Shown here one piece after another: positions 1 through 7,966 of a stretch of DNA of 64,000 nt (position 1 is its first letter; each line of letters opens with the position of its first letter). Made by a program: the position numbers and the translations under genes. Origin of the DNA: Alkalihalobacillus sp047302405. Its GTDB lineage: Bacteria; Bacillota; Bacilli; Bacillales; Bacillaceae_D. The notes under the pieces are model-generated. The model saw only the letters and a list, made by a program, of their open reading frames with translations, did no database searches and was not told the DNA's origin. The stretch covers positions 4,030,001 through 4,094,000 of the forward strand of contig NZ_CP154853.1 of assembly GCF_047302405.1 (NCBI RefSeq), written 5' to 3'.

Positions 1-514
1 AAGCTTCAACCGCCTTAGTTGCTTGTTCAATCGATTCAGCGATGGCTTGACGTTCATCTGGATGATACTTCCCTAAAACATACTGAACAATTGGTTCCCC
101 GTTTTTCGGTCGATCTACCCCAACACGAATTCGGTTAAATTCCTGTGTTCCCAAATGTTGGATTAATGATTTAATACCATTATGCCCACCAGCACTTCCT
201 TTTTTTCTTAAACGAATTTTTCCAGCAGGTAAATCTAAGTCATCATATATAACCACTAGATCTTCTAGTGGAATCTGAAAATAATCCATTAAAGGTCTAA
301 CCGATTCACCTGATAAATTCATATATGTAAGCGGTTTTAATAAGTACACCTTCTCGCCATTAACGACACCGGTACCATAGATCCCTTTAAATTTTGCTTG
401 ATTCAGTTCAATCCCTAATGTTTTCGCACACGAATCAATGATATCAAAACCAATATTATGCCTTGTTCCTGCATATTTTTCGCCTGGATTTCCTAGCCCA
501 ACGATTAACTTCAT
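1..514 (-). CDS. pth: Peptidyl-tRNA hydrolase, C-terminus cut by window edge
   Basis: Releases peptides from prematurely dropped peptidyl-tRNA in the cytoplasm so that the tRNA can be reused. About 171 codons are visible from an ATG; the last 15 or so residues of a normal Pth (about 185 aa) fall outside the window. The start MKLIVGLGNPGEKY is diagnostic. The family's catalytic trio is visible as Asn9, His19 (in GTRHNIGF) and Asp92 (in IYDDLDLP), followed by GSAGGHNG. It lies directly downstream of rplY, as in B. subtilis (ctc-spoVC). A terminator-like hairpin sits in the gap, so the two may be only partly co-transcribed. Identification is secure. Confidence 0.97.
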   Translation of the reverse strand, partial: MKLIVGLGNPGEKYAGTRHNIGFDIIDSCAKTLGIELNQAKFKGIYGTGVVNGEKVYLLKPLTYMNLSGESVRPLMDYFQIPLEDLVVIYDDLDLPAGKIRLRKKGSAGGHNGIKSLIQHLGTQEFNRIRVGVDRPKNGEPIVQYVLGKYHPDERQAIAESIEQATKAVEA

Positions 515-546
515 TGAATACCGCCCCTAACACTCGTTCATTCAGT

Positions 547-576
547 AAAAGGTATAGTCAGAAGACTATACCTTTT
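547..576 (-). terminator. Hairpin between rplY and pth
   Basis: Perfect 9-bp stem GGTATAGTC/GACTATACC with a 4-nt loop, flanked by AAAA and TTTT. It is therefore terminator-like on both strands. On the minus strand it would attenuate rplY read-through into pth. Confidence 0.75.
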
Positions 577-612
577 ACGATTTATTTTATCATGTTTTTA
601 AGTAAATGTTAC

Positions 613-1239
613 TTATTCATCGTCAGATTTTTCATTAATTACTTCTGGTTCTGCCTCAGCCTCTACTGGTTCGTCTGGATCGACTTCTGCTGCAGGAGCC
701 TGGACGGTTACGATCGTTTCCTCATCTTCATTTTTAATGTCGACAGAAACTCGATCACGGATATCGGCAATTTGGATGGCATCACCGATATGTAAAGATG
801 AAATATCGACTTCGATGTTTTCTGGAATGTCTGAAGGTAAACAATGTACAACAACAGTATGCATCATATGAGCAACGATTCCACCTGCATTTGCTCCAGG
901 TGAGTCTCCTATTAAATGAATGGAAACCTCAGCTTCAATTTCAGATGTCATATCGACTTCAAAAAAATCAGCATGAACAAACTCATTTTTGATAGGATCC
1001 GTCTGTAAATCATATAGCATGACTTGATGTTTTTTGCCTCCATCTACGTCCAATGAGAAAATTCCGTTTTTCCCCACTTCACGAACTGTTTTTAAAAATT
1101 CAACAGACTCGACGGATACGGGTTGACTATCAATTTTATTTCCATATAAAACACCTGGTAAAAAGCCTTCTGTACGTAACTTTCTTGTCGTAGAACCTTG
1201 TAAGTTTTCACGTCGATTTGCTTTTAATACTGTAGCCAT
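613..1239 (-). CDS. rplY: 50S ribosomal protein L25/general stress protein Ctc
   Basis: Ribosomal protein bL25 of the long TL5/Ctc type, which binds 5S rRNA in the large subunit; B. subtilis Ctc is stress induced. The 208 residues comprise an N-terminal L25 beta-barrel (about 1-95, with LRTEGFLPGVLYGNK near the start), a C-terminal beta domain (about 100-180) and a very acidic tail rich in Glu and Asp. The chosen ATG (MATVLKANRRE) has GAGGTGA six bases upstream. The in-frame GTG three codons earlier overlaps that ribosome-binding site and is unlikely. It lies between prs and pth as in other Bacillus. I did not identify a SigB promoter. Confidence 0.95.
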   Translation of the reverse strand: MATVLKANRRENLQGSTTRKLRTEGFLPGVLYGNKIDSQPVSVESVEFLKTVREVGKNGIFSLDVDGGKKHQVMLYDLQTDPIKNEFVHADFFEVDMTSEIEAEVSIHLIGDSPGANAGGIVAHMMHTVVVHCLPSDIPENIEVDISSLHIGDAIQIADIRDRVSVDIKNEDEETIVTVQAPAAEVDPDEPVEAEAEPEVINEKSDDE

Positions 1240-1347
1240 TTTTATCACCTCAAGTTAGATTTACACAAATATTCTCTCTACATATGTGTTCCCCTAATCA
1301 ATGAGATTCAAACCCGTTTTCAAAAAAATACTGGAAGTTTCTAGTGC

Positions 1348-2298
1348 TTAATCAAATAATGTACTGACTGAAGCATGTTCATGGACACGAATAATCGCCT
1401 CTGCCATAAGTGGCCCAACCGATAACGGTGTGATTTTATCGATTTGTTTATCTTCTGGTAAAACAATTGAATTAGTCACGACTAGCTCTTTAATTTTAGA
1501 GTTTTTAATACGTTCAATTGCTGGACCTGATAAAACAGGGTGTGTACAGCAAGCATATACTTCTTTTGCCCCATGCTCAATTAAAGCATTTGCAGCTAAA
1601 GTAATCGTTCCAGCTGTATCAATAATATCATCAATTATAATCGCGGTTTTTCCTTCAATGTGACCAACGATATTCATAACTTCAGATACATTCGGTTTCG
1701 GACGACGCTTATCAATAATCGCAATCGGTGCTTTTAAACGGTCCGCCATTTTACGAGCACGTACTACACCACCGTGGTCAGGAGAAACGATTACAACATC
1801 TTCTAATTGTTTTGCTTTAAAGTAATCAGATAAAATAGGAACACCCATTAATTGATCAACTGGAATATCAAAGAATCCTTGAATTTGAGTGGCATGTAAA
1901 TCCAAAGTTAAAACACGAGTCGCACCAGCCGTCTCTAATAAGTTCGCTACAAGTTTAGAAGTAATTGGCTCACGAGCACGAGCTTTACGATCTTGACGTG
2001 CATATCCATAATAAGGCATGACGATATTAATCGTTTTAGCCGATGCTCTCTTCAATGCGTCAATCATAATTAATAGTTCCATAATATGCTCATTTGCCGG
2101 AGCTGACGTCGATTGGATTAAATAAACATCACAACCACGAATACTTTCTTCAATGTTGATTTGAACTTCCCCATCACTAAAACGCATAACTGAACTTTTA
2201 CCCATTGTCACACCAATATGTTCAGTTATTTCATGGGCTAACCCTTTATTAGAATTTAACGTAAAAACCTTTAAACTTGGATCGCTATATTTAGGCAT
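1348..2298 (-). CDS. prs: Ribose-phosphate pyrophosphokinase
   Basis: Makes PRPP from ribose-5-phosphate and ATP, feeding purine, pyrimidine, His, Trp and NAD synthesis. At 316 aa it has the usual length of class I PRPP synthetase. Visible motifs are the ATP/Mg-binding stretch around His135 (LDLHATQIQGFFD), the catalytic flexible loop KRRPKPN near 197-203, and the PRPP-binding motif DDIIDTAGT at 223-231. The ATG has GGAGGG upstream. The gap to glmU is about 34 bp, so the two are almost certainly one transcript, as in B. subtilis gcaD-prs. Confidence 0.98.
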   Translation of the reverse strand: MPKYSDPSLKVFTLNSNKGLAHEITEHIGVTMGKSSVMRFSDGEVQINIEESIRGCDVYLIQSTSAPANEHIMELLIMIDALKRASAKTINIVMPYYGYARQDRKARAREPITSKLVANLLETAGATRVLTLDLHATQIQGFFDIPVDQLMGVPILSDYFKAKQLEDVVIVSPDHGGVVRARKMADRLKAPIAIIDKRRPKPNVSEVMNIVGHIEGKTAIIIDDIIDTAGTITLAANALIEHGAKEVYACCTHPVLSGPAIERIKNSKIKELVVTNSIVLPEDKQIDKITPLSVGPLMAEAIIRVHEHASVSTLFD

Positions 2299-2331
2299 GT
2301 CGTTCCCTCCACAATTTTCGTTCAGATAAAG

Positions 2332-3687
2332 TTATTTCTGATAATTTTCTTTGTTTGTTTGTCGTGCACGCGCAATCGATAACGCATGACTTGGTACGTC
2401 ATCCGTAATCGTTGATCCTGCAGCAACTAATGTATCCGCCCCAACTGTAACGGGTGCAATTAAATTAGCATTACAACCAATAAATGCTCTATCTTCAACC
2501 TTGGTTAAATACTTGCTTTTTCCATCATAGTTAACCGTAATCGCTCCACAACCAAAGTTCACATCTTCACCGATTTCGGCATCACCAATATAGCTCAAAT
2601 GGGAGGCTTTACTTCCTTTACCGATGGTTGCTTTTTTCACCTCAACAAAATTCCCTATTTTTACCTCATCTTTCAAAATAGATTGAGGTCTAATATGGGC
2701 AAAAGGACCAACTTGTACTTCTTCACCAATCTCACTATCCGAAACAACGGATTGTCTTATGACCGTCCTATTTCCAATACGGCTATTTTTTAATTCACTA
2801 TTAGGTCCAATTACACAGTCCGCACCAATAATCGTCTCACCATCAATCATCGTTCCTGGATAAATAACCGTGTCTGCACCAATCATAGCATCTGTTGAAA
2901 TATACGTTTGATTTGGGTCGATAATCGTAACCCCAGCTCTCATCCATTTTTCATTTGTTCTTTTTTTCATAACCGCTTCTGCCGCACTGAGAGCGACACG
3001 GTCATTAATACCCATTGTTTCTTCCATCGTGTTGGCTTGATAAGCGGCAACTTTACCACCATTTGATTGAACAATCTCAATGACGTCTGGCAAATAATAT
3101 TCACCTTGAGCATTGTTATTCCCCACTTTTTGTAAGGCCGCAAACAATGTTTCATTATCAAAACAGTAAGTCCCTGTATTGATTTCGTTCACTTTTCTTT
3201 CTGCTTCTGACGCATCTTTATGTTCAACAATTCGTTCAACAAATCCTTTTTGATTTCGGATGACCCTTCCATACCCAGTAGGCTCATCAGCAATGGCCGT
3301 TAATACAGTAATTTTTGCTGATTCCTTTTCATGAGCTTGTAGTAACTGGTCAATCGTCTCTTCTGTTAAAAGTGGTGTATCTCCACATAAAACAACTGTT
3401 GTACCTTTTTTATCCGCTAATAATTGTTCCGCTTGCATCACAGCATGACCGGTCCCTAATTGCTTCTCTTGAACAACATAAGAAACTTGATCACCAAGCA
3501 CTTCTTGAACGACTTCTGCACCATGACCTACAATGGCTATCTTTTCGTCAAAGCCTACACGATTTACTTGATCCACTACATGCTGAACCATTGGTTTTCC
3601 ACAAACAGGATGAAGGACTTTGTACAGCTTCGATTTCATACGTGTACCTTGACCTGCTGCTAATATAATAGCATATCGATTACTCAT
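2332..3687 (-). CDS. glmU: Bifunctional GlmU: GlcNAc-1-P uridylyltransferase / GlcN-1-P acetyltransferase
   Basis: Produces UDP-GlcNAc for peptidoglycan and teichoic acids. The N-terminal uridylyltransferase domain (about 1-230) begins with the nucleotide-binding loop LAAGQGTRM (9-17) followed by Lys23. The C-terminal half is a left-handed beta-helix of hexapeptide repeats (IGADTVIYPGT, IGNFVEVKKATIG, IGCNANLIAPVTVGAD) that holds the acetyltransferase site. Its 451 residues match the Bacillus family length of about 456. It sits upstream of prs and downstream of spoVG in transcription order. Identification is secure. Confidence 0.98.
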   Translation of the reverse strand: MSNRYAIILAAGQGTRMKSKLYKVLHPVCGKPMVQHVVDQVNRVGFDEKIAIVGHGAEVVQEVLGDQVSYVVQEKQLGTGHAVMQAEQLLADKKGTTVVLCGDTPLLTEETIDQLLQAHEKESAKITVLTAIADEPTGYGRVIRNQKGFVERIVEHKDASEAERKVNEINTGTYCFDNETLFAALQKVGNNNAQGEYYLPDVIEIVQSNGGKVAAYQANTMEETMGINDRVALSAAEAVMKKRTNEKWMRAGVTIIDPNQTYISTDAMIGADTVIYPGTMIDGETIIGADCVIGPNSELKNSRIGNRTVIRQSVVSDSEIGEEVQVGPFAHIRPQSILKDEVKIGNFVEVKKATIGKGSKASHLSYIGDAEIGEDVNFGCGAITVNYDGKSKYLTKVEDRAFIGCNANLIAPVTVGADTLVAAGSTITDDVPSHALSIARARQTNKENYQK

Positions 3688-3940
3688 TGCATCCTCCCAA
3701 ACGAACCTTTTTTTCCATTACGAATATATCTCAAAATCGCTTCTATTTCAAGGTGAAAGCGAACCTGATTTTTTTTGGTGAGTACAGTGTCACGCAAAAT
3801 ACATATATAGGGTTAATTTAAGTAACTCTTCTAATAATTTGAATTTATACCAAACTAGGATAAACCACTGAAAACTCCTTCTAGTATATCACTATTTCTA
3901 CAGGAGTCTTCCGGTATCCCACTACCACATATTACTAAGC
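3688..3940. other. spoVG-glmU intergenic region
   Basis: About 250 AT-rich bases hold the 5' region of glmU and lead into the spoVG terminator. I see no open frame with a ribosome-binding site and no repeat family member. A glmU promoter is presumably here, but I could not pick a convincing -35/-10 pair. Confidence 0.5.
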
Positions 3941-3970
3941 AAAAAAAAGCCTCACTGTAAATAGTGAGAC
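3941..3970 (-). terminator. spoVG terminator
   Basis: On the minus strand a CTCACTA/CAGTGAG stem is followed by eight T residues, just beyond the spoVG stop codon. It is a canonical Rho-independent terminator that isolates spoVG from glmU. Confidence 0.9.
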
Positions 3971-3977
3971 TTATTGT

Positions 3978-4271
3978 TTAAGAAGCACCGGCTTCTTCAT
4001 ATTCAATTCCATCAAACTCTCCAACTCTTTCATACTCTTCTAACACAGCTGTTTGAATTTTCTCACGTGTTTGAGAAGAAATTGGGTGAGCAATATCACG
4101 AAATTCTCCATCTGGAGTACGTTTACTAGGCATTGCCACAAATAATCCATTATTGCCGTCAATAACACGAATATCATGGACAACAAACTCATGGTCTATC
4201 GTAATCGAGGCAATTGCACGCATTCTGCCTTCTGTGTTGACTCTACGTAATCTCACGTCAGTTACTTGCAT
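3978..4271 (-). CDS. spoVG: Septation/sporulation regulator SpoVG
   Basis: A 97-aa DNA/RNA-binding regulator linked to asymmetric septation and stage V of sporulation. The whole protein is one SpoVG domain starting MQVTDVRLRRVNTEGRM, with the family blocks FVVHDIRVIDG and VAMPSKRTPDGEFRDIAHPI and the usual acidic C-terminus. An ATG 18 codons upstream is in frame, but the extra residues (Asn/Lys-rich) do not belong to the family. The chosen ATG follows a GGTGGTGG-like ribosome-binding site. A SigH-type promoter lies at 4312-4338 and a strong terminator follows, so it is monocistronic. Confidence 0.97.
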   Translation of the reverse strand: MQVTDVRLRRVNTEGRMRAIASITIDHEFVVHDIRVIDGNNGLFVAMPSKRTPDGEFRDIAHPISSQTREKIQTAVLEEYERVGEFDGIEYEEAGAS

Positions 4272-4311
4272 GTTGGGGCCACCACCTATATTTTGATTAT
4301 TCTTGTAATTA

Positions 4312-4338
4312 CATTTCGAGATCAATTTAGGAAATCCT
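4312..4338 (-). promoter_or_regulatory. SigH-type promoter of spoVG
   Basis: On the minus strand AGGATTT and GAAATG are separated by 14 bases. This is the arrangement I recall for B. subtilis spoVG (AGGATTT, 14 bases, GAATT), transcribed by RNA polymerase with SigH and repressed by AbrB at an AT-rich upstream box. An AT-rich tract does lie immediately upstream (4339-4390). Position and spacing are read directly; SigH and AbrB use is inferred. Confidence 0.7.
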
Positions 4339-4412
4339 TCTTAAAAATGAGAAAAATTCTCCTTTTTTATCAATTTTTTATTTTTGGACCTAATCAATAT
4401 GGACTAATAACC

Positions 4413-4455
4413 AAAAAAAGCTGTGCTAAAGTCCATTTAATGACCTTAGCACAGC
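4413..4455 (-). terminator. ridA terminator
   Basis: A 10-bp stem GCTGTGCTAA/TTAGCACAGC is followed by seven T residues on the minus strand, just after ridA. It ends the purR-ridA unit. Confidence 0.92.
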
Positions 4456-4469
4456 CTAATTATGATAAT

Positions 4470-4847
4470 TTATGTTGTCACAAGTGCAATAACCTCAATC
4501 TCCACTAGCACATCTTTAGGGAGTCTTGCCACTTCTACACAAGAGCGGGCAGGTTTATGCTCTGAAAAATATTCTCCGTACACTTCATTAATTAACGGAA
4601 ACTCATCCATATTTTTAATAAACACAGTCGCCTTCACTACTTGTTCAAGTGAAGAACCCGCTTCTTTTAAAACTGCTTTTAAATTTTGGAATACTTGATG
4701 AGTTTGTTCTTGGACATCGCCATTTACCAAATCGCCATCTGCCTTTAACGGAATTTGACCTGAACTAAAAAATAAATTATTGACGACAATTCCTTGTGAG
4801 TATGGTCCAATCGCATCTGGTGCTTCTTTCGTATAAACTTTCTTCAT
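4470..4847 (-). CDS. ridA: RidA family 2-iminobutanoate/2-iminopropanoate deaminase (YabJ)
   Basis: Hydrolyses reactive imine/enamine intermediates released by PLP enzymes such as threonine dehydratase; B. subtilis YabJ also affects purine gene repression by PurR. The 125 residues cover the complete YjgF/YER057c/UK114 fold, with GPYSQGI, FFSSGQIPL and the conserved RSCVEVARLPKDVLVEIE block. The start codon overlaps the purR stop by 4 bases (ATGA), so translation is coupled. Order and overlap match B. subtilis purR-yabJ. Confidence 0.96.
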   Translation of the reverse strand: MKKVYTKEAPDAIGPYSQGIVVNNLFFSSGQIPLKADGDLVNGDVQEQTHQVFQNLKAVLKEAGSSLEQVVKATVFIKNMDEFPLINEVYGEYFSEHKPARSCVEVARLPKDVLVEIEVIALVTT

Positions 4848-5698
4848 GAGTGATTATCCCCCTTTGGTATAGAAGCAAGCTGGTCCAATACATTGCCTGC
4901 CTCAACTTTAATCATTTTTTCTTGTACATTTATATCAGAAATTCTAGTTAACGAAATATATTCATCAACTAATTTTTCTTCTACCTCTACTGATTCAACG
5001 AGAACACCGATTCCAACTAATTCCGCTTCAAATTCAGCTAATAAATCGATCATACCACGGATCGTACCACCAGCCTTCATAAAATCATCAACAATAAAAA
5101 CCCTAGCTCCAGGAGCAATACTTCTTCTTGCTAAAGTCATCGTTTGAATTCGATTAGAAGAGCCAGAAACATAGTTAATACTAACCATTGATCCCTCTGT
5201 AACTCGATGGTCTCTACGAATGATACTTACAGGAACATTTAAATAGTCTGCTACCGCATAAGCGAGAGGAATTCCTTTCGTTGCGACTGTTAAAACGGCG
5301 TCGATTTTTTTATTAGCAAGAGCCCCGGCAAATAAGCGACCAACCGCCTTATTAAATCGTGGACTTCCTAACACATCCATCATATACAAGTATCCACCAG
5401 GTAAAATTCGATCAGAAACAGCCAATTGTTCAATGATTGTATTGACTAATTCAACCGCTTCCTCCTTGCCTACTTTAGGAATATACTTTACTCCCCCACT
5501 TGCTCCTGGGATCGTTAATAAAGAGCCATAACCTTCATCTTCAAATATATCTTTGACGATTACTAGATCTTCACTGATCGAAGACTTCGCCGACTGATAA
5601 CGCTCCGCAAAATGAGTAAGTGAAATTACCTCGTGTGGATGTTGTAGAAGAAAATAGGTCATGTCCACTAATCTTCCACTTCTTTTCAGTTTTTTCAT
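4844..5698 (-). CDS. purR: Purine operon repressor PurR
   Basis: Transcriptional repressor of purine synthesis and transport genes; PRPP counteracts its DNA binding. It is 284 aa long. An N-terminal winged-helix domain (about 1-75, KLKRSGRLVDMTYFLLQHP) precedes a phosphoribosyltransferase-fold domain whose PRPP-binding loop reads FIVDDFMKAGGT (201-212). It overlaps ridA downstream. A pair of inverted PurBoxes lies 13-56 bases upstream of the start, indicating autoregulation. Confidence 0.97.
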   Translation of the reverse strand: MKKLKRSGRLVDMTYFLLQHPHEVISLTHFAERYQSAKSSISEDLVIVKDIFEDEGYGSLLTIPGASGGVKYIPKVGKEEAVELVNTIIEQLAVSDRILPGGYLYMMDVLGSPRFNKAVGRLFAGALANKKIDAVLTVATKGIPLAYAVADYLNVPVSIIRRDHRVTEGSMVSINYVSGSSNRIQTMTLARRSIAPGARVFIVDDFMKAGGTIRGMIDLLAEFEAELVGIGVLVESVEVEEKLVDEYISLTRISDINVQEKMIKVEAGNVLDQLASIPKGDNHS

Positions 5699-5710
5699 AA
5701 TACCTCCACG

Positions 5711-5754
5711 AAATCCGAATATTTATAATAAACATACCATTAATGTACGGATTT
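5711..5754 (-). promoter_or_regulatory. Paired PurBox operator of purR
   Basis: Two inverted 13-mers, AAATCCGAATATT (5711-5723, plus strand) and AAATCCGTACATT (5742-5754, read on the minus strand), lie 18 bases apart. They fit the PurBox consensus AWWWCCGAACWWT with one or two mismatches each, in the paired inverted layout PurR uses. The position directly upstream of purR indicates autorepression. Confidence 0.8.
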
Positions 5755-5765
5755 TATCAAGTCTT

Positions 5766-6626
5766 TTAGCCAAGTAGACGAACCGCATACACATCACTAC
5801 AAAATCCTTTTAATCCATTGTATACACGATTTAAACGAGACTCTTTTTGCACAAGCCCAAAAACAGTTGGTCCACTTCCACTCATCAAGACACCATCAGC
5901 CCCGAATTTAAGCATTTGCTCTTTGATCTTTCTCACCTCTGGATATAAATCAAGGGTCACACTTTCTAATGTATTATGAAGCCCCGCACAGATGCTTTGA
6001 AAGTCTTGATTTTCTATCGCTTGTATCATTTCTGGTGTATTAGGGTGTACAATCTCACCCACGTTTAAACGATTGTATATGTCTGCTGTGGATACACCGA
6101 TAGGCGGTTTAGCTAATATTACCCAACATGGTGGAGGCGAGGCAATCTTTTCAATTTTCTCTCCTCTTCCTGTAGCCAAAGCGGTACCACCATAAATACA
6201 AAAAGGAATATCAGAACCAATTTTTGCTCCTAGCTCTGCAAGTTCATCTAAACTAAGACCTAGAGACCACAGTTGGTTGAGACCTTTTAGAGTAGCCGCC
6301 GCATCACTACTTCCACCTGCTAATCCAGCAGATACAGGGATCCTTTTTGTAATATAGATCGAAACACCACGAGTAATGTTACAGTGCTTTCTTAATATAT
6401 CAGCTGCTTGATAGGCTAAGTTACGATGATCATTCGGAACAAAACCTTCAGACACATCAATGACAATCTTTCCATCCTCTCGATCGGATAAATCAAGTCG
6501 ATCAGCTAAATCAACCGTTGTCATAATCATCTCTACTTCATGATAACCATCTGAGCGTTTTTTCAATGTATCAAGCGTCAAATTAATTTTCGCTGGGGCT
6601 TTAATCGAATACTTCAATATCGTCAC
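5766..6626 (-). CDS. ispE: 4-diphosphocytidyl-2-C-methyl-D-erythritol kinase
   Basis: GHMP-family kinase of the non-mevalonate isoprenoid pathway; it phosphorylates CDP-ME at the 2-hydroxyl. It is 286 aa long. The N-terminal APAKINLTLDTL carries the conserved Lys13, the ATP loop is PVSAGLAGGSSDAAA (97-111), and the catalytic Asp139 lies in GSDIPFC. The late MSGSGPTVFGLV is the third GHMP motif. It lies upstream of purR, as in B. subtilis. The start could be trimmed by a few residues, since relatives begin closer to the KAPAKIN block. Confidence 0.97.
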   Translation of the reverse strand: MTILKYSIKAPAKINLTLDTLKKRSDGYHEVEMIMTTVDLADRLDLSDREDGKIVIDVSEGFVPNDHRNLAYQAADILRKHCNITRGVSIYITKRIPVSAGLAGGSSDAAATLKGLNQLWSLGLSLDELAELGAKIGSDIPFCIYGGTALATGRGEKIEKIASPPPCWVILAKPPIGVSTADIYNRLNVGEIVHPNTPEMIQAIENQDFQSICAGLHNTLESVTLDLYPEVRKIKEQMLKFGADGVLMSGSGPTVFGLVQKESRLNRVYNGLKGFCSDVYAVRLLG

Positions 6627-6742
6627 CTTCTATAGTTTCCATTTGCTTACGTTATTTTATCACTTGTTTAATCAACATACCACCTTCAATACAAACAAGC
6701 CATAAAGAACTTCCCCACCCAAAATTCATGTGATCGTTAGAC

Positions 6743-6781
6743 AAAAAATTCTCCCTTTAATGAATTATTCGCTAAAGGGAG
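6743..6781 (-). terminator. Terminator of the 26-codon gene
   Basis: Stem CTCCCTTTA/TAAAGGGAG followed by AATTTTTTG on the minus strand. It lies about 40 bases after the stop of the small gene and before ispE. Confidence 0.85.
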
Positions 6782-6818
6782 TTTCATTCTAGTCTTTTTA
6801 ATTTATAGATACATAGAT

Positions 6819-6899
6819 TTAAGATAACTTTTCAACCGTTTCTTCTTTTGCATTCTCTAACATCTCATTAATCGATTCAATATATTCTTGTAAACTCAT
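6819..6899 (-). CDS. Small 26-aa acidic peptide, unknown function
   Basis: A very short frame (MSLQEYIESINEMLENAKEE then TVEKLS) with good expression signals: AAGGAG eight bases before the ATG and a strong terminator after the stop. The peptide is acidic, lacks Cys, Pro and Gly, and should form a single amphipathic helix. I do not recognise a family. It occupies the gap between ispE and sspF, next to repeat copy A, where B. subtilis has no such gene as far as I recall. The signals make a real gene likely; a regulatory leader is the alternative. Confidence 0.6.
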   Translation of the reverse strand: MSLQEYIESINEMLENAKEETVEKLS

Positions 6900-7205
6900 T
6901 ATCAACACTCCTTATGATTGATTGGTAGTATTATTATTCCACCTACAAGAAAGTTTAAACCTTCCACCGCTAAATAATTTAATTATCTGATAATTTATAA
7001 ACTCAACTTTCGCAGCGTATGATTGACCCTTAACCGTTGATAGAGATTGACTTTACATGAACGACTCAATCGTTGACAGTCTGAACACATCTCTTCGTTT
7101 GCTGTTGAAGGAAACTGTGCAGTAAAATGAAGAGCTTCGGCGGTCGCTACCAAAACCATACTCCGCGTCCTTGCCGAGAACCTGGCGAGCCTCCTCGGTT
7201 TATTC

Positions 7206-7486
7206 GAGGCCACTGAAAAAGTTCTGTGAGTTACAATAGGGTTGGATGATTTGGCTTACTCCGCCAGCTGCATACCCTACGCGTTCCGCGGGTGAACCGG
7301 GAGCCTCCTCACTCATCGCTGCGGGGTCTCCCGTGTTTCACTTCTCCCGCAGGAGTCTCCGGGTATTCCGCTGGCTCCGTTTTGGTCAAAGAAAAACCAG
7401 CTGAGCCATAATAGATCATCTAATGAATCACCTAATTATTTGAGATTCTTCCCCGGTAAAGGTGAGAATAAGACTTTTTCAGTAAG
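7206..7486 (+). mobile_element. Small element nested inside copy A
   Basis: This 281-bp insertion splits hairpin module 1 of copy A. It is bounded by a 12-bp direct repeat CTCGGTTTATTC (7194-7205 and 7487-7498), which looks like a target duplication. Near its ends are inverted repeats ACTGAAAAAGT (7212-7222) and ACTTTTTCAGT (7473-7483). It contains its own hairpin module (7264-7374, closing arms CCAGCTGCATACCC and GGGTATTCCGCTGG). Related but degraded copies lie at 19373-19500 and 53742-53904. Confidence 0.72.
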
Positions 7487-7857
7487 CTCGGTTTATTCCT
7501 GCGGGAGTCTCCGTATGGTTTTGTCCGCTAAGTGTAGGGGAGATGCTTGATGATAGGGCTCTTTCCAAATCAGCTATTTTTAACGCAGAAGGACCTTCTT
7601 CTTCCCTTTGTTGGTTATGAAACTAAATAGGGAGTTGCCACCTATTTTTTCCTAAGTCTGTAGTCATGAAAAGACAGGATAAACAAGCTCGATCATCTAG
7701 CTAATGTACAGAGCATCCACACTGATTTGTTTACAACTGTAACGGAATTAGTCATGGAAGGAGAAAAATCATTCTCAAGCTACTGTACTTTGAAGTAAGG
7801 ACTATTTTTTATTCAATGAGAAAACTGAACCTAGATTCGATTCCATGATCTAGCGGA

Positions 7858-7966
7858 CAAACAGACACGGAGACTCCCGCCGGAATAAACCGTCCAATGA
7901 GACCCCGCAAGCGTGAAACGCTGAGGAGGCTCATGAGGTTCCGGCAGGACGCGGAGTGTCTGTTTG
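7858..7966 (+). repeat. Hairpin module 2 of copy A
   Basis: A 109-bp GC-rich imperfect hairpin closed by CAAACAGACAC (7858-7868) and GTGTCTGTTTG (7956-7966). The same module, also 109 bp, lies at 12750-12858 in copy B. A shortened one lies at 60822-60896 in copy C. Module 1 (arms CAAAACCATAC/GTATGGTTTTG) is at 7151-7523, 13193-13297 and 60383-60486. Confidence 0.85.
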
